From positions 45,689 to 109,688 of the forward strand of contig CALWLT010000003.1 of assembly GCA_944381615.1 (NCBI GenBank): DNA of 64,000 nt. The letters are read 5' to 3'. The position numbers and the translations under genes are program-made. The DNA is from an uncultured Lachnospiraceae bacterium (GTDB lineage: Bacteria > Bacillota > Clostridia > Lachnospirales > Lachnospiraceae). This document shows, one piece after another, positions 25,238-32,619 of this stretch (position 1 is the first letter of the stretch; every line of letters starts with the position of its first letter). A model generated the notes under the pieces. It worked only from the letters and a program-made list of their open reading frames with translations, had not been told where the DNA came from and did no database searches.

Positions 25238-26339
25238 CTCGCGTGATAACCTCCGGGGACTGGTAGACCGCCTTCAGGGCCTCGCGGCTCGTATACTGTT
25301 CCGAATATTCCGACGGATTCTGCGGATTGCAGACCGTGTAGCCGGACCAGAGGCAGAAGAACCCCCAGTAAGCCCCTTCTTCCATCGCGCCCTGCGGCGA
25401 GAGGATCGTCCCCAGCTCCGAGAGCACCGCCGGCTTGCCGGCGTCCGTGTACTCCGTCACCGCTTTTTCGTATTCCGGGGCATAGGAACGGTATACATGC
25501 GGATCCTCATAGATGTCTTCGCCGATGAGGTCGACCACGTCGTCGCCCGGATACCAGTCCGCATCCTGGCCGTTCCACAGCCAGATCAGATTGTCAAGCT
25601 CCCAGGTCTCCGTAAAATAACCGTACATCAGGCGGTAAAGCTTAATATAGGACTGCGGGCTGCAGTTCCCCCACCAGAACCAGCCTCCGCTGGCCTCATG
25701 GAGCGGACGCCAGATGACCGGAATCCCCTGATCGCGCAGCCTGGCAAGCTGCGCCGCAATCGCGTCCATATCCTTTCTGAGAAGATCGTAGCCCTCCTCG
25801 TCCTCCCCGTTCATGATCGCGTCCAGATCGATCGTCGTATTCTCAATCCGGGCGCCGTTGTTCCAGTCTCCCGTCAGATAGCGCGCGGGCGGGTTCCAGT
25901 GCCAGCACATCGTGATGATCGCGCCGTCCGCCGCCTCCTCCATCGCCCATTCTACCGCCTGGCTCTGCTGTCCCAGCTCCGCCAGCGACGGCGAATAGCG
26001 GATCAGATCGAACCCGGCGATCGCCGGCTTCCTTCCCGTCTCCCGCTCGATGACGGCAAGCTCGTTTTTCCCGTAGCCGTCGTCGCAGTACTGGCCGGAG
26101 AGAATTCCCTTTCCCTCCGTCTCCTTCAGATATCCCATCAGGCGCAGCGCATTCCCGTCCGCGCCGGGATTACTGAGCAGGCGCTCCTCCCGGGCTGCAG
26201 AAGCGCTCCCGCCAGACCGCATCAGGCCGGATACGAAAAACAGGCACAGCGCGCCCGCCAGCAAAAGCCCGGCCATTCCCATCCATTTTTTCAATCGTTC
26301 TCCTCCCGCAGCGGCCATTCCCACATATCCTTCTGTCAT
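25218..26339 (-). CDS. GH26 family glycoside hydrolase (beta-mannanase-like)
   Basis: 373 residues with an N-terminal signal/anchor (MGMAGLLLAGALCLFFVSGL). The GH26 fold is shown by GILSGQYCDDGYGKNELAVI, AGFDLIRYS and ITMCWHWNPPARY. The acid/base site is IPVIWRPLHEASGGWFWWG and the nucleophile is in PAVLSELGTI. Clan GH-A enzymes of this type cut beta-mannans or related glycans. Inside an EPS operon it may trim or release the polymer. Its end overlaps the phosphoesterase gene start by 20 bp. Confidence 0.92.
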   Translation of the reverse strand: MTEGYVGMAAAGGERLKKWMGMAGLLLAGALCLFFVSGLMRSGGSASAAREERLLSNPGADGNALRLMGYLKETEGKGILSGQYCDDGYGKNELAVIERETGRKPAIAGFDLIRYSPSLAELGQQSQAVEWAMEEAADGAIITMCWHWNPPARYLTGDWNNGARIENTTIDLDAIMNGEDEEGYDLLRKDMDAIAAQLARLRDQGIPVIWRPLHEASGGWFWWGNCSPQSYIKLYRLMYGYFTETWELDNLIWLWNGQDADWYPGDDVVDLIGEDIYEDPHVYRSYAPEYEKAVTEYTDAGKPAVLSELGTILSPQGAMEEGAYWGFFCLWSGYTVCNPQNPSEYSEQYTSREALKAVYQSPEVITRDELPAW

Positions 26340-26351
26340 ATTCCTCTCTCG

Positions 26352-27572
26352 TCAGTTGCGGTTTAAATCCACCACAGAAAGTTCCGCCTGCCCGCCGGGC
26401 CGCATCCCGCCTCTGACCCCGGTGGTCACAAGAAGCGGCGTCCCGTTCAGCTCATAAAGCCCCGGCTGCTCCACATCCGGCCCCGACTGGCTCTTCGGGC
26501 GCGAAAAGATCCCGCTTACCTTTTCCAGGAAATCTCCCGCGACCGGCAGCCCGTAGCCTGCCGGCGGTTCGGTCGCCGCCAGCACGGCGTCGCCCCACTC
26601 CAGGTTCTCCTTCCCGGCAAAATACGAGGAGTCCGCGCAGAGCGTCAGCCGGAACGCATCCCCGTCCCCTTCCAGGAAGGCCGCATAGTTCTCCTCCAGG
26701 CCGCCCTGGTAAACCGTGGGATCCGAGATCTCCATCCCGAACACTTCGATCGGGTTCCCCCCGATCTGAAGCGAGACGGCCTCGTTGCGCATCACATGGA
26801 TCCCTTCCGTCTCCGAGAGCGCATCCAGAGCGGACGCCGCATCCGCCCCGGACTGCTCGCCCGCGCCGTACAGATAACAGACCTGCATCTCCGGCGACAG
26901 CGACCGGCAGAGCTCTGCCGCCGCCTGCCCGCCGTCTTCCCCGGCGACATTGCCCGCAAGCACGAGCAGATCCGGATCCAGGCGGCGGATCGGATCCGCC
27001 AGCTGCGCGGTCTCCTCCGGCGAAAACACATCCAGATTCGACAGCTGCACGATGCGCACATTGCCCGTGATCCGGTCGGACGGGATCCGGTAAAACGCCG
27101 TCTCGAAGCTGCTCTCCGAAGTCATGGCCGCCAGCGCGCCCACGATAAAGACAGCACAGACGCCGGTTACCGCCGGCAAAAGCCAGCGGCCGGACGGCGG
27201 CCCCGCCTTTTGTTCCCGCTGCTGCCGCTTTGCCCTGCGCGCGGCCCCCCGGCCCTCCGGCGCAGCGCCGGCTCTTTCCGGCGATGCGCCGCGCCTGGAT
27301 CGGGACGGCGTGATCACGGTTTTCAGCGGCCGCCCCGCCGCCCACGATACGGCCTCCTCGAACGCGGCTCCGTACTCTTTCTCAAACTCTGCAAGCGGCG
27401 CCTGGCCCCGGTAGACAAATTCTGCCTTCTCTTCCCCGAGGCTTACAAGCTCCAGATTCTCCAGCCACCGCGTTCCCGCCTGTGCGGGAAGCGTTTTGGA
27501 AAGCCTGCGCTGCGCCATGTCCCAGATGACCATCCGCGCCGCCTGGCTGTTCTCTCTTCTCTTTTCTGTCAT
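26352..27572 (-). CDS. DnaA-N-like domain fused through a TM to a phosphoesterase pseudoenzyme
   Basis: 406 residues; the ATG overlaps the DivIVA-like stop by one base (TGATG). Residues ~15-75 (WDMAQRRLSKTLPAQAGTRW, LENLELVSLGEEKAEFVYRG) follow the pattern of the DnaA N-terminal domain. A basic Pro/Arg linker and one TM (LLPAVTGVCAVFIVGALAA) come next. The C-terminal half aligns with the phosphoesterase two genes downstream, but every metal ligand is changed: SDLH to SNLD, GD to GN, GNHE to GAGE, GHTHGG to ATEPPA. It is therefore probably catalytically dead. I know no family with this architecture; a scaffold or sensor role is possible. Confidence 0.75.
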   Translation of the reverse strand: MTEKRRENSQAARMVIWDMAQRRLSKTLPAQAGTRWLENLELVSLGEEKAEFVYRGQAPLAEFEKEYGAAFEEAVSWAAGRPLKTVITPSRSRRGASPERAGAAPEGRGAARRAKRQQREQKAGPPSGRWLLPAVTGVCAVFIVGALAAMTSESSFETAFYRIPSDRITGNVRIVQLSNLDVFSPEETAQLADPIRRLDPDLLVLAGNVAGEDGGQAAAELCRSLSPEMQVCYLYGAGEQSGADAASALDALSETEGIHVMRNEAVSLQIGGNPIEVFGMEISDPTVYQGGLEENYAAFLEGDGDAFRLTLCADSSYFAGKENLEWGDAVLAATEPPAGYGLPVAGDFLEKVSGIFSRPKSQSGPDVEQPGLYELNGTPLLVTTGVRGGMRPGGQAELSVVDLNRN

Positions 27573-28306
27573 CACGTTTCACTCCCTGACGCGCCGGCGT
27601 TTTCCGCCTCTTTTTCTTTTGTCTCCTTTGCCCCGTCTTCCTCCATCCTGGTAAGAATCTCCATCGGCTCGTCGGAGAGAATATCGTCCAGCCGGATCGG
27701 CATCCGTCCGACCAGCTCGCCCAGCCGGTTGTACGTCTCGATCAGCTGGCTCTGCGTGCGGTTGAGCGCGTTCAGATATTCCATCAGCCGGTATTTCGCG
27801 GCCATGTAATTCTTCTCATTTTCCTCGTGCTTTTTGCGGATCTCCTGCTCGGCCCTGCGCGTCTCCTCGGCCGCGCTGACCTTCGCCACTCCCAGAATCT
27901 GGTCGGCTTTGCTCCTGGCGTCGCTTACAATCTTTTCCGCGTCCGCCCGGGCCGTCATATCCATCTTCTTCGCGTCCTGCTCGGCGATGGCCAGAACGCG
28001 CGTGACCGCCTCGAAGCTCTGCTCCCGCTCCTTTAACTGCTCCTCATAGCGGGCGACCTTCTGCTCCAGCTCCCCGCGGCGGCTCTCCTCCTCCTGCTGC
28101 AGGGCGCGCAGCTTTCCCTCCAGCTCTTTTACGCGGGCGCTCTCCTGCTCTGCCTGTTCCTTATATCCGGAATCGCTCTGTCCCTGCTCGCGCAGCTTTC
28201 CGATCTCTTCCTTCAGCTGCTCTAACTCGCCCGTCAGGAACTCCACGTAACCGTCTACTTCCTCCTTCTGGTATCCCTTGAAAAATACCGTGCGAAATTT
28301 CTTCAT
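27572..28306 (-). CDS. DivIVA-like coiled-coil protein
   Basis: 244 residues. The N-terminus MKKFRTVFFKGYQKEEVDGY carries the F-x-x-GY/VD-Y pattern of the DivIVA lipid-binding domain. About 130 residues of coiled coil follow (QEEESRRGELEQKVARYEEQ, KEREQSFEAVTRVLAIAEQD), then an acidic C-terminus. Such proteins mark curved membrane or poles and recruit partners. It is the first gene behind the c-di-GMP riboswitch, so it may position the EPS machinery; this is inference. Confidence 0.85.
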   Translation of the reverse strand: MKKFRTVFFKGYQKEEVDGYVEFLTGELEQLKEEIGKLREQGQSDSGYKEQAEQESARVKELEGKLRALQQEEESRRGELEQKVARYEEQLKEREQSFEAVTRVLAIAEQDAKKMDMTARADAEKIVSDARSKADQILGVAKVSAAEETRRAEQEIRKKHEENEKNYMAAKYRLMEYLNALNRTQSQLIETYNRLGELVGRMPIRLDDILSDEPMEILTRMEEDGAKETKEKEAENAGASGSET

Positions 28307-28348
28307 GCCTGCTCTGAACCCTTTCTTCTGAACCTGAAAGCCTGTAAC

Positions 28349-28381
28349 AAAAAAAGGCTACAATCTCCCCCGATTGCAGCC
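28349..28381 (-). terminator. Riboswitch-linked intrinsic terminator
   Basis: Minus-strand arms GGCUGCAAUC (28372-28381) and GAUUGUAGCC (28356-28365) form 10 pairs with one G-U, followed by a run of seven U. The 5' arm overlaps the 3' edge of the aptamer, as expected for ligand-dependent termination. Confidence 0.88.
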
Positions 28382-28458
28382 GAACTACCTTTATGGCTTC
28401 CCATCTAAGGCTTCTAACTTTGCGTCCCTGCATTTCTGCAGGTTTGCCGTGTCCGTTT
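28373..28458 (-). promoter_or_regulatory. Cyclic-di-GMP-I (GEMM-I) riboswitch aptamer
   Basis: On the minus strand I read CACGGCAAACC, the P2 hairpin CUGCAGAAAUGCAG with a GAAA loop, the signature GGGACGCAAAG, then GCCUUAGAUGGGAAGCCAU and AAAGGUAG ahead of the closing strand. These are the conserved GEMM-I elements, including the GAAA tetraloop and its receptor. It lies between a consensus promoter and the DivIVA-like gene. Whether ligand turns the operon on or off depends on competition with the terminator and is not decided here. Confidence 0.92.
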
Positions 28459-28526
28459 TTTATTCGTTTCATCCGTCTGTCCCGCATCCGGTTCTGCTTA
28501 CCCAGATTTTACAGATAGATGCTTTC

Positions 28527-28556
28527 ATTATAAAAAGGGATTTCCGCGTTTGTCAA
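28527..28556 (-). promoter_or_regulatory. Promoter of the c-di-GMP-controlled EPS operon
   Basis: TTGACA (28551-28556), an 18-bp spacer and TATAAT (28527-28532), both perfect boxes. The predicted leader is about 215 nt and contains the riboswitch. Confidence 0.88.
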
Positions 28557-28610
28557 GAATTTTCCGCCAAAATCCGGCTTTTTTATCCGGAAACGGCTTT
28601 TCCGAAGCCC

Positions 28611-28634
28611 GATCCGGGCGTTTCCGCCCGGATC
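28611..28634. terminator. Perfect inverted repeat after the flippase gene
   Basis: Arms GATCCGGGCG and CGCCCGGATC around a 4-bp loop, about 40 bp beyond the flippase stop. A second, weaker hairpin and a T-rich stretch follow on the minus strand, so together they may terminate the flippase transcript before the EPS promoter. Confidence 0.6.
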
Positions 28635-28674
28635 CGCCCGCTTTTCCTGTCTGAAACGGCTTACCTGAAACAGC

Positions 28675-30237
28675 TTACCGCCTCCCGCGCCCAAACAGGG
28701 CGGCGGCAAGCGGGGACACCCGCCGCAGAAGCGACGCGCTCTCTTTTTTCCAGATCAGGTACCCGACGGTATAGACGCCGCCCGATACGAGCACGGCAAA
28801 CAGGCCGCCCGCCAGGAACTGGACCGCCGCGCCGCACGAAACCGCCTGAAAGAGAAGGCCGCACAGAAAACGGGAAAGCGCGATCGCGGCCGCGGACACG
28901 CCCGACAGCCAGAACAGATCCCGGTAATAGGCGGCGTACGGGATGCCGAGCACGTTTTTGCACACCAGAACGGGATAGGTGTAGACGTACAGGATGGCCG
29001 AGCTTGCCGCCGTGCCGAAAAAGATTCCGGCCGCCCCGAACCAGTGAAGCAGCAGCAGCGACGCGCCCACGTTGAGCGCGGATTCCGCCAGCGGGATGTA
29101 GCGGTCCTCGTAGAGAATGCCGGCCGCCTCTTTGAACATGGCGTAGACCTCCCGCATCCCCTGCACGTAAAACCGCACCGTCAGCGACAGGAGGACGAAC
29201 GACGCAATCCGGTACTGCGCGCCGAAAAAGAGTGTGATAAACGGATCCGCCGCGCAGTAAAACCCCGCCGCGCAGCAGGTAATCAGGCCGCCGTTGAGGA
29301 TCCGCAGCTCGCCGAACACGCGCCGGCTGTGCGCCTGGTCGCCCTCCGCCAGAAGGTGCCCCACGCTGGCGGTGGCCGCCGTGAGAACCTGCTTGCAGAT
29401 CCCCGCCAGCGGGTTCAGGATCATATTATAATTGGAATACATCCCGACCATCGCCAGCCCGAAGAAACGCGAAAGCAGGATGCTGTCCGTCCCCCACACG
29501 AAGAAGAGCGCCGTCTTGTGAAACACCGCGCCCTTTACCTTGCGCACGATATCGTCCAGGATCTCCCGGGAAAGCGGTTTCGCGTCTCGATCCTTCAGAT
29601 ACGGGTAGCGGCGGATCGCGATCGCGTTGATCAGCAGGTTTTCCGCCAGCCGCCCTGCCACCATCAGCGACAGGTAGAGGAGGAAATTCCCGGTCAGCGC
29701 CAGGATCAGGATCTGTCCCAGGCGGACCGCCAGCTGATACAGGATATCGCAGCACACGATCACGTAATTTTTCTGATCCGCGATCAGGATCGAGCGCTTA
29801 TACGTAAACAGATAGGAAATTACCGCGTCCAGAAGAAAGAACGCGTACACGGTCCACAGATTCCAGGACAGGCTGTAATCCGGCACCGCAAAGGAAAGGA
29901 ACGGCGAAACCAGAATCCCCAGCGCCAGGATGGCGGCGGCAATCCACGTATAGCATCTGCCGTAAAAACGCATCAGCGACTTGACGGCGGGAATGTCCCC
30001 GCGGCTCAGCGCGCCGTACAGATGGTAGACGATCGCCATGCCGATCCCCAGCTCCGCGATGGAGAGCATGGAGAGGACGTTGGTAAACAGGCCGTTGACG
30101 CCCTGGTACTCGATCCCGAGGATGGCAATGACGGCCTGCCGGTTCAAAATCCCCAGAAGGATATTCAGTCCGTAATAGGCAAGCGCCGCTACGGAATTAT
30201 AAAAGGTATTTCTCGTCTTCGTCCCCGGCGCACTCAT
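28675..30237 (-). CDS. Polysaccharide flippase (Wzx-like, MOP superfamily)
   Basis: 520 residues, about 12-14 TM segments. NTFYNSVAALAYYGLNILLG opens the protein. NGLFTNVLSMLSIAELGIGM and AIVYHLYGALSRGD are typical of the polysaccharide biosynthesis (RfbX/PST) family, as is GMYSNYNMILNPLAGICKQV. It is expected to move the lipid-linked repeat across the membrane. It overlaps the 3' end of the nucleotidyltransferase gene by 41 bp, so both are probably one operon, distinct from the c-di-GMP one. Confidence 0.93.
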   Translation of the reverse strand: MSAPGTKTRNTFYNSVAALAYYGLNILLGILNRQAVIAILGIEYQGVNGLFTNVLSMLSIAELGIGMAIVYHLYGALSRGDIPAVKSLMRFYGRCYTWIAAAILALGILVSPFLSFAVPDYSLSWNLWTVYAFFLLDAVISYLFTYKRSILIADQKNYVIVCCDILYQLAVRLGQILILALTGNFLLYLSLMVAGRLAENLLINAIAIRRYPYLKDRDAKPLSREILDDIVRKVKGAVFHKTALFFVWGTDSILLSRFFGLAMVGMYSNYNMILNPLAGICKQVLTAATASVGHLLAEGDQAHSRRVFGELRILNGGLITCCAAGFYCAADPFITLFFGAQYRIASFVLLSLTVRFYVQGMREVYAMFKEAAGILYEDRYIPLAESALNVGASLLLLHWFGAAGIFFGTAASSAILYVYTYPVLVCKNVLGIPYAAYYRDLFWLSGVSAAAIALSRFLCGLLFQAVSCGAAVQFLAGGLFAVLVSGGVYTVGYLIWKKESASLLRRVSPLAAALFGRGRR

Positions 30238-31561
30238 CTGTCTTCCCCTTTCCGGGTCTCCAGGCCCAAAAACTCTTCATCTCGCCGGAAAACGCCTCCC
30301 GCTTGACCGACAGCCCCACGGCCAGCCGGTAGAGGATCAGCGCCGGCATCAGGAACCGGTGGCGCCCGAAAAAGGGATAGCGCACCAGGCACTCCTCGCG
30401 CGGCAGCCAGACGCGCCCCCACAGGTAACGGATCCGCAGAAGGGCGCGGTTTCTGCCTTTTTCCTCCAGAAGCTGCATCTGCGCACGGGCTTTGCGCACC
30501 ATCCGCTCCGGCTCATTTTGCCCCGGCAGAAGCAGCGCCTCGTAGAGCTCTCTCTGTTCCCGCTCCATGGGCCGCCGCCCGAAGATCGCCCCCGCAAGGC
30601 GGCGCAGGCTCTGCTCAAATTCCAGCAGCCCGGCCGCAGAAAGCCCGCGCCGCAGAAGCTCCCGATCCATGCGCTTCTGATTCTTTCGCAGAAACACATA
30701 GAGATCCGCCAGGAAGCGGAGCTTCCCCTCCCCCTCGCAGAAATGCTTGTATTCGTGCGCGATCAGGTAGAGGTACTCCGTCTCCGGATCCAGCCGGAAG
30801 CAGCCCGGCCGGTCCGGATCCTCCTTCGCGCGCGCCCAGGGCGTCCCAAACAGGGCCGCATACGGACTTTTGGGAGAAACCAGGCTCCCGTGCATCTCGA
30901 AATTGTAGATCGGCCGCTTAAAATACGCCTCGTGATAATCCGCCTGATGCGCCTCTTTCTCCGGCGCATACCCGCGCCCGCACAGGATTTCCTTTACGAT
31001 CCGCGACGCCTCCCGGCGCTTTTCCTCCCGCTCCCGCTCCGTCTTTCCCGCAGGGGCGTACCCTCCGTCCGGGCGCTTTACCACGAAGCCGTAGAGCAGA
31101 TCGTGATCCACCATGGATCGCATCCCGATCTCCGGATAGTCCGGCGCAAGGGCCGCCCCCTTTAACGGCATACAGGCGATCCCCCGCCGGGAAAGCGCCT
31201 CCTCGATCGCCTCGCACTCCGCCCCGAAACGGACGGCGCGGCTGATCTCCCGGTTCCAGTCCTGCGCCCAGGCGCGAAGGACCTCCCCGTCCGGGACGGA
31301 TTTGTTTCCTCCGGCGTTTCCGGCCGGGACGGACGCTTTCCCTCCGGCGTTTCCGGCCGGGACGGATTCTTCCTCCCGCCGCTTTTTTGCCAGCCGGGCC
31401 ACGGCCGGATAGCAGAGGCAGGACAGATCGTGCGCCGCCGCCAGCTCATAAAGCGCCTGCCAGGAGACGCCGTCCGGCGCGGGATCGGGCGTTTCTTTTT
31501 TCATGGCGCAGCGGATCAGCTCCGCCAGATATCCGTATCGCATTTCCTCTGCTCGTTTCAT
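30197..31561 (-). CDS. Nucleotidyltransferase-fold protein (PF14907-like)
   Basis: The start MKRAEEMRYGYLAELIRCAM (454 residues) is preceded by GGGGAGGAAGAGG. The core LSRRGIACMPLKGAALAPDY, PEIGMRSMVDHDLLYG and YNFEMHGSLV fits the uncharacterised nucleotidyltransferase family PF14907. LIAHEYKHFCEGEGKLRFLA follows. In other bacteria this family accompanies HprK-like and PqqD-like proteins in polysaccharide clusters. An in-frame repeat (ETPEGK-like SVPAGNAGGK) lies near residue 75. Its substrate is unknown. It is divergent from the HprK-like gene. Confidence 0.8.
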   Translation of the reverse strand: MKRAEEMRYGYLAELIRCAMKKETPDPAPDGVSWQALYELAAAHDLSCLCYPAVARLAKKRREEESVPAGNAGGKASVPAGNAGGNKSVPDGEVLRAWAQDWNREISRAVRFGAECEAIEEALSRRGIACMPLKGAALAPDYPEIGMRSMVDHDLLYGFVVKRPDGGYAPAGKTEREREEKRREASRIVKEILCGRGYAPEKEAHQADYHEAYFKRPIYNFEMHGSLVSPKSPYAALFGTPWARAKEDPDRPGCFRLDPETEYLYLIAHEYKHFCEGEGKLRFLADLYVFLRKNQKRMDRELLRRGLSAAGLLEFEQSLRRLAGAIFGRRPMEREQRELYEALLLPGQNEPERMVRKARAQMQLLEEKGRNRALLRIRYLWGRVWLPREECLVRYPFFGRHRFLMPALILYRLAVGLSVKREAFSGEMKSFWAWRPGKGKTDECAGDEDEKYLL

Positions 31562-31624
31562 CCTCTTCCTCCCCGCCGGGCGGCCTTTTCCCGGAAATTT
31601 CTTTCCTTCCTGCCTGAACTGTGC

Positions 31625-31630
31625 TATACT
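31625..31630 (+). promoter_or_regulatory. Extended -10 element of the HprK-like/ABC operon
   Basis: TGCTATACT with no clear -35 box, about 80 bp before the HprK-like ATG. It lies within the 149-bp divergent spacer to the nucleotidyltransferase gene. Confidence 0.55.
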
Positions 31631-31710
31631 AGGAACAATTATGAGCGTCTGTCTCACAATCGTATCTGCGCGTTTCAGACCGCAGAAATATTTTACCATC
31701 AGGAGAGCGT

Positions 31711-32541
31711 ATGCGCAACCATTCCTTCTGGATCCGCCTCGCCGGTTTCCCCGTCTGGCTTTCTTCCCGGTACGCCGGCATGGATTATTTTTTCCGCGGG
31801 TACCGGATCCTGCCTTCCGAAGAAGATAAAGCCGAATACGATCGCTGGATCCGGGAGGCCGGCTACCCGGCCGGCCTCCCGCTTTCTGTCTCTGAGGAGG
31901 AGCTTTTGGCTGAAGCCGAAGCCGTGGAAGAGACGCCCGGCGCCTGGCCGGGCAATTACCTGGAAAGCCTGGCTTTCTACCGGAAGATCTGCAGCGGGCT
32001 CCTGTTTCAGGACACGCTGCTCTTTCACTGCTCCGCCCTGAAAGTCGACGGCGCGGCCTGCCTTTTTACCGCTCCCAGCGGCACCGGCAAATCCACGCAC
32101 GCGCGCCTCTGGCGCGGGCTTCTGGGCGAACGCGCCGTGATCATCAACGACGACAAGCCGCTTCTGCGGCGCATGGCCGACGGAAGTTTCTACGCCTACG
32201 GGACGCCCTACGCGGGCAAGCACCACCTGCAGACGAATACCAGCGCCCGCGTCGGCGCCGTCTTCTGCCTGCATCAGGCAGAGGAAAATACCATCCGGCG
32301 CATGACGGCCCGCGAGGCTTTTCCCTTCCTGTTCGTCCAGGGCTACCGCGACCGCCAGAATCCCGCCTCCGTCGCGCGGGCCATGGATCTGATTTACGGC
32401 CTGGCCGGACTGCCGGTCTTTTCTCTGGGCTGCACCATCTCGGAGGAAGCGGCGCGGCTGGCGTACGGGGCGTTTGAGTCCTGCCTCTCTCCCGCCCGCG
32501 AACAGCCGGACAGAGATAACGACTCGCCGGACAGAAAATAG
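31711..32541 (+). CDS. HPr kinase-like protein (HprK-related, peptide/EPS cluster type)
   Basis: 276 residues with a P-loop ATPase fold: LLFHCSALKVDGAACLFTAP and SGTGKSTHARLWRGLLGE (Walker A). VIINDDKPLLRR, YGTPYAGKHHLQTNTSARVG and RAMDLIYGLAGLPVFSLGCT follow. It lacks the N-terminal domain of true HprK/P. Related short kinases occur with PqqD proteins in HPr-rel-A clusters and in some lasso peptide clusters, where they phosphorylate peptides. AGGAGAG precedes the ATG. The C-terminal end is repetitive (PDR/SPDRK). Confidence 0.85.
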   Translation: MRNHSFWIRLAGFPVWLSSRYAGMDYFFRGYRILPSEEDKAEYDRWIREAGYPAGLPLSVSEEELLAEAEAVEETPGAWPGNYLESLAFYRKICSGLLFQDTLLFHCSALKVDGAACLFTAPSGTGKSTHARLWRGLLGERAVIINDDKPLLRRMADGSFYAYGTPYAGKHHLQTNTSARVGAVFCLHQAEENTIRRMTAREAFPFLFVQGYRDRQNPASVARAMDLIYGLAGLPVFSLGCTISEEAARLAYGAFESCLSPAREQPDRDNDSPDRK

Positions 32542-32619
32542 CTCAGCCGGACAAAAAATGACGGACAGCCGGACGAGGAGACGGCTCAGAAAAATACAAA
32601 AAGAAACGGAGGAACCGCC

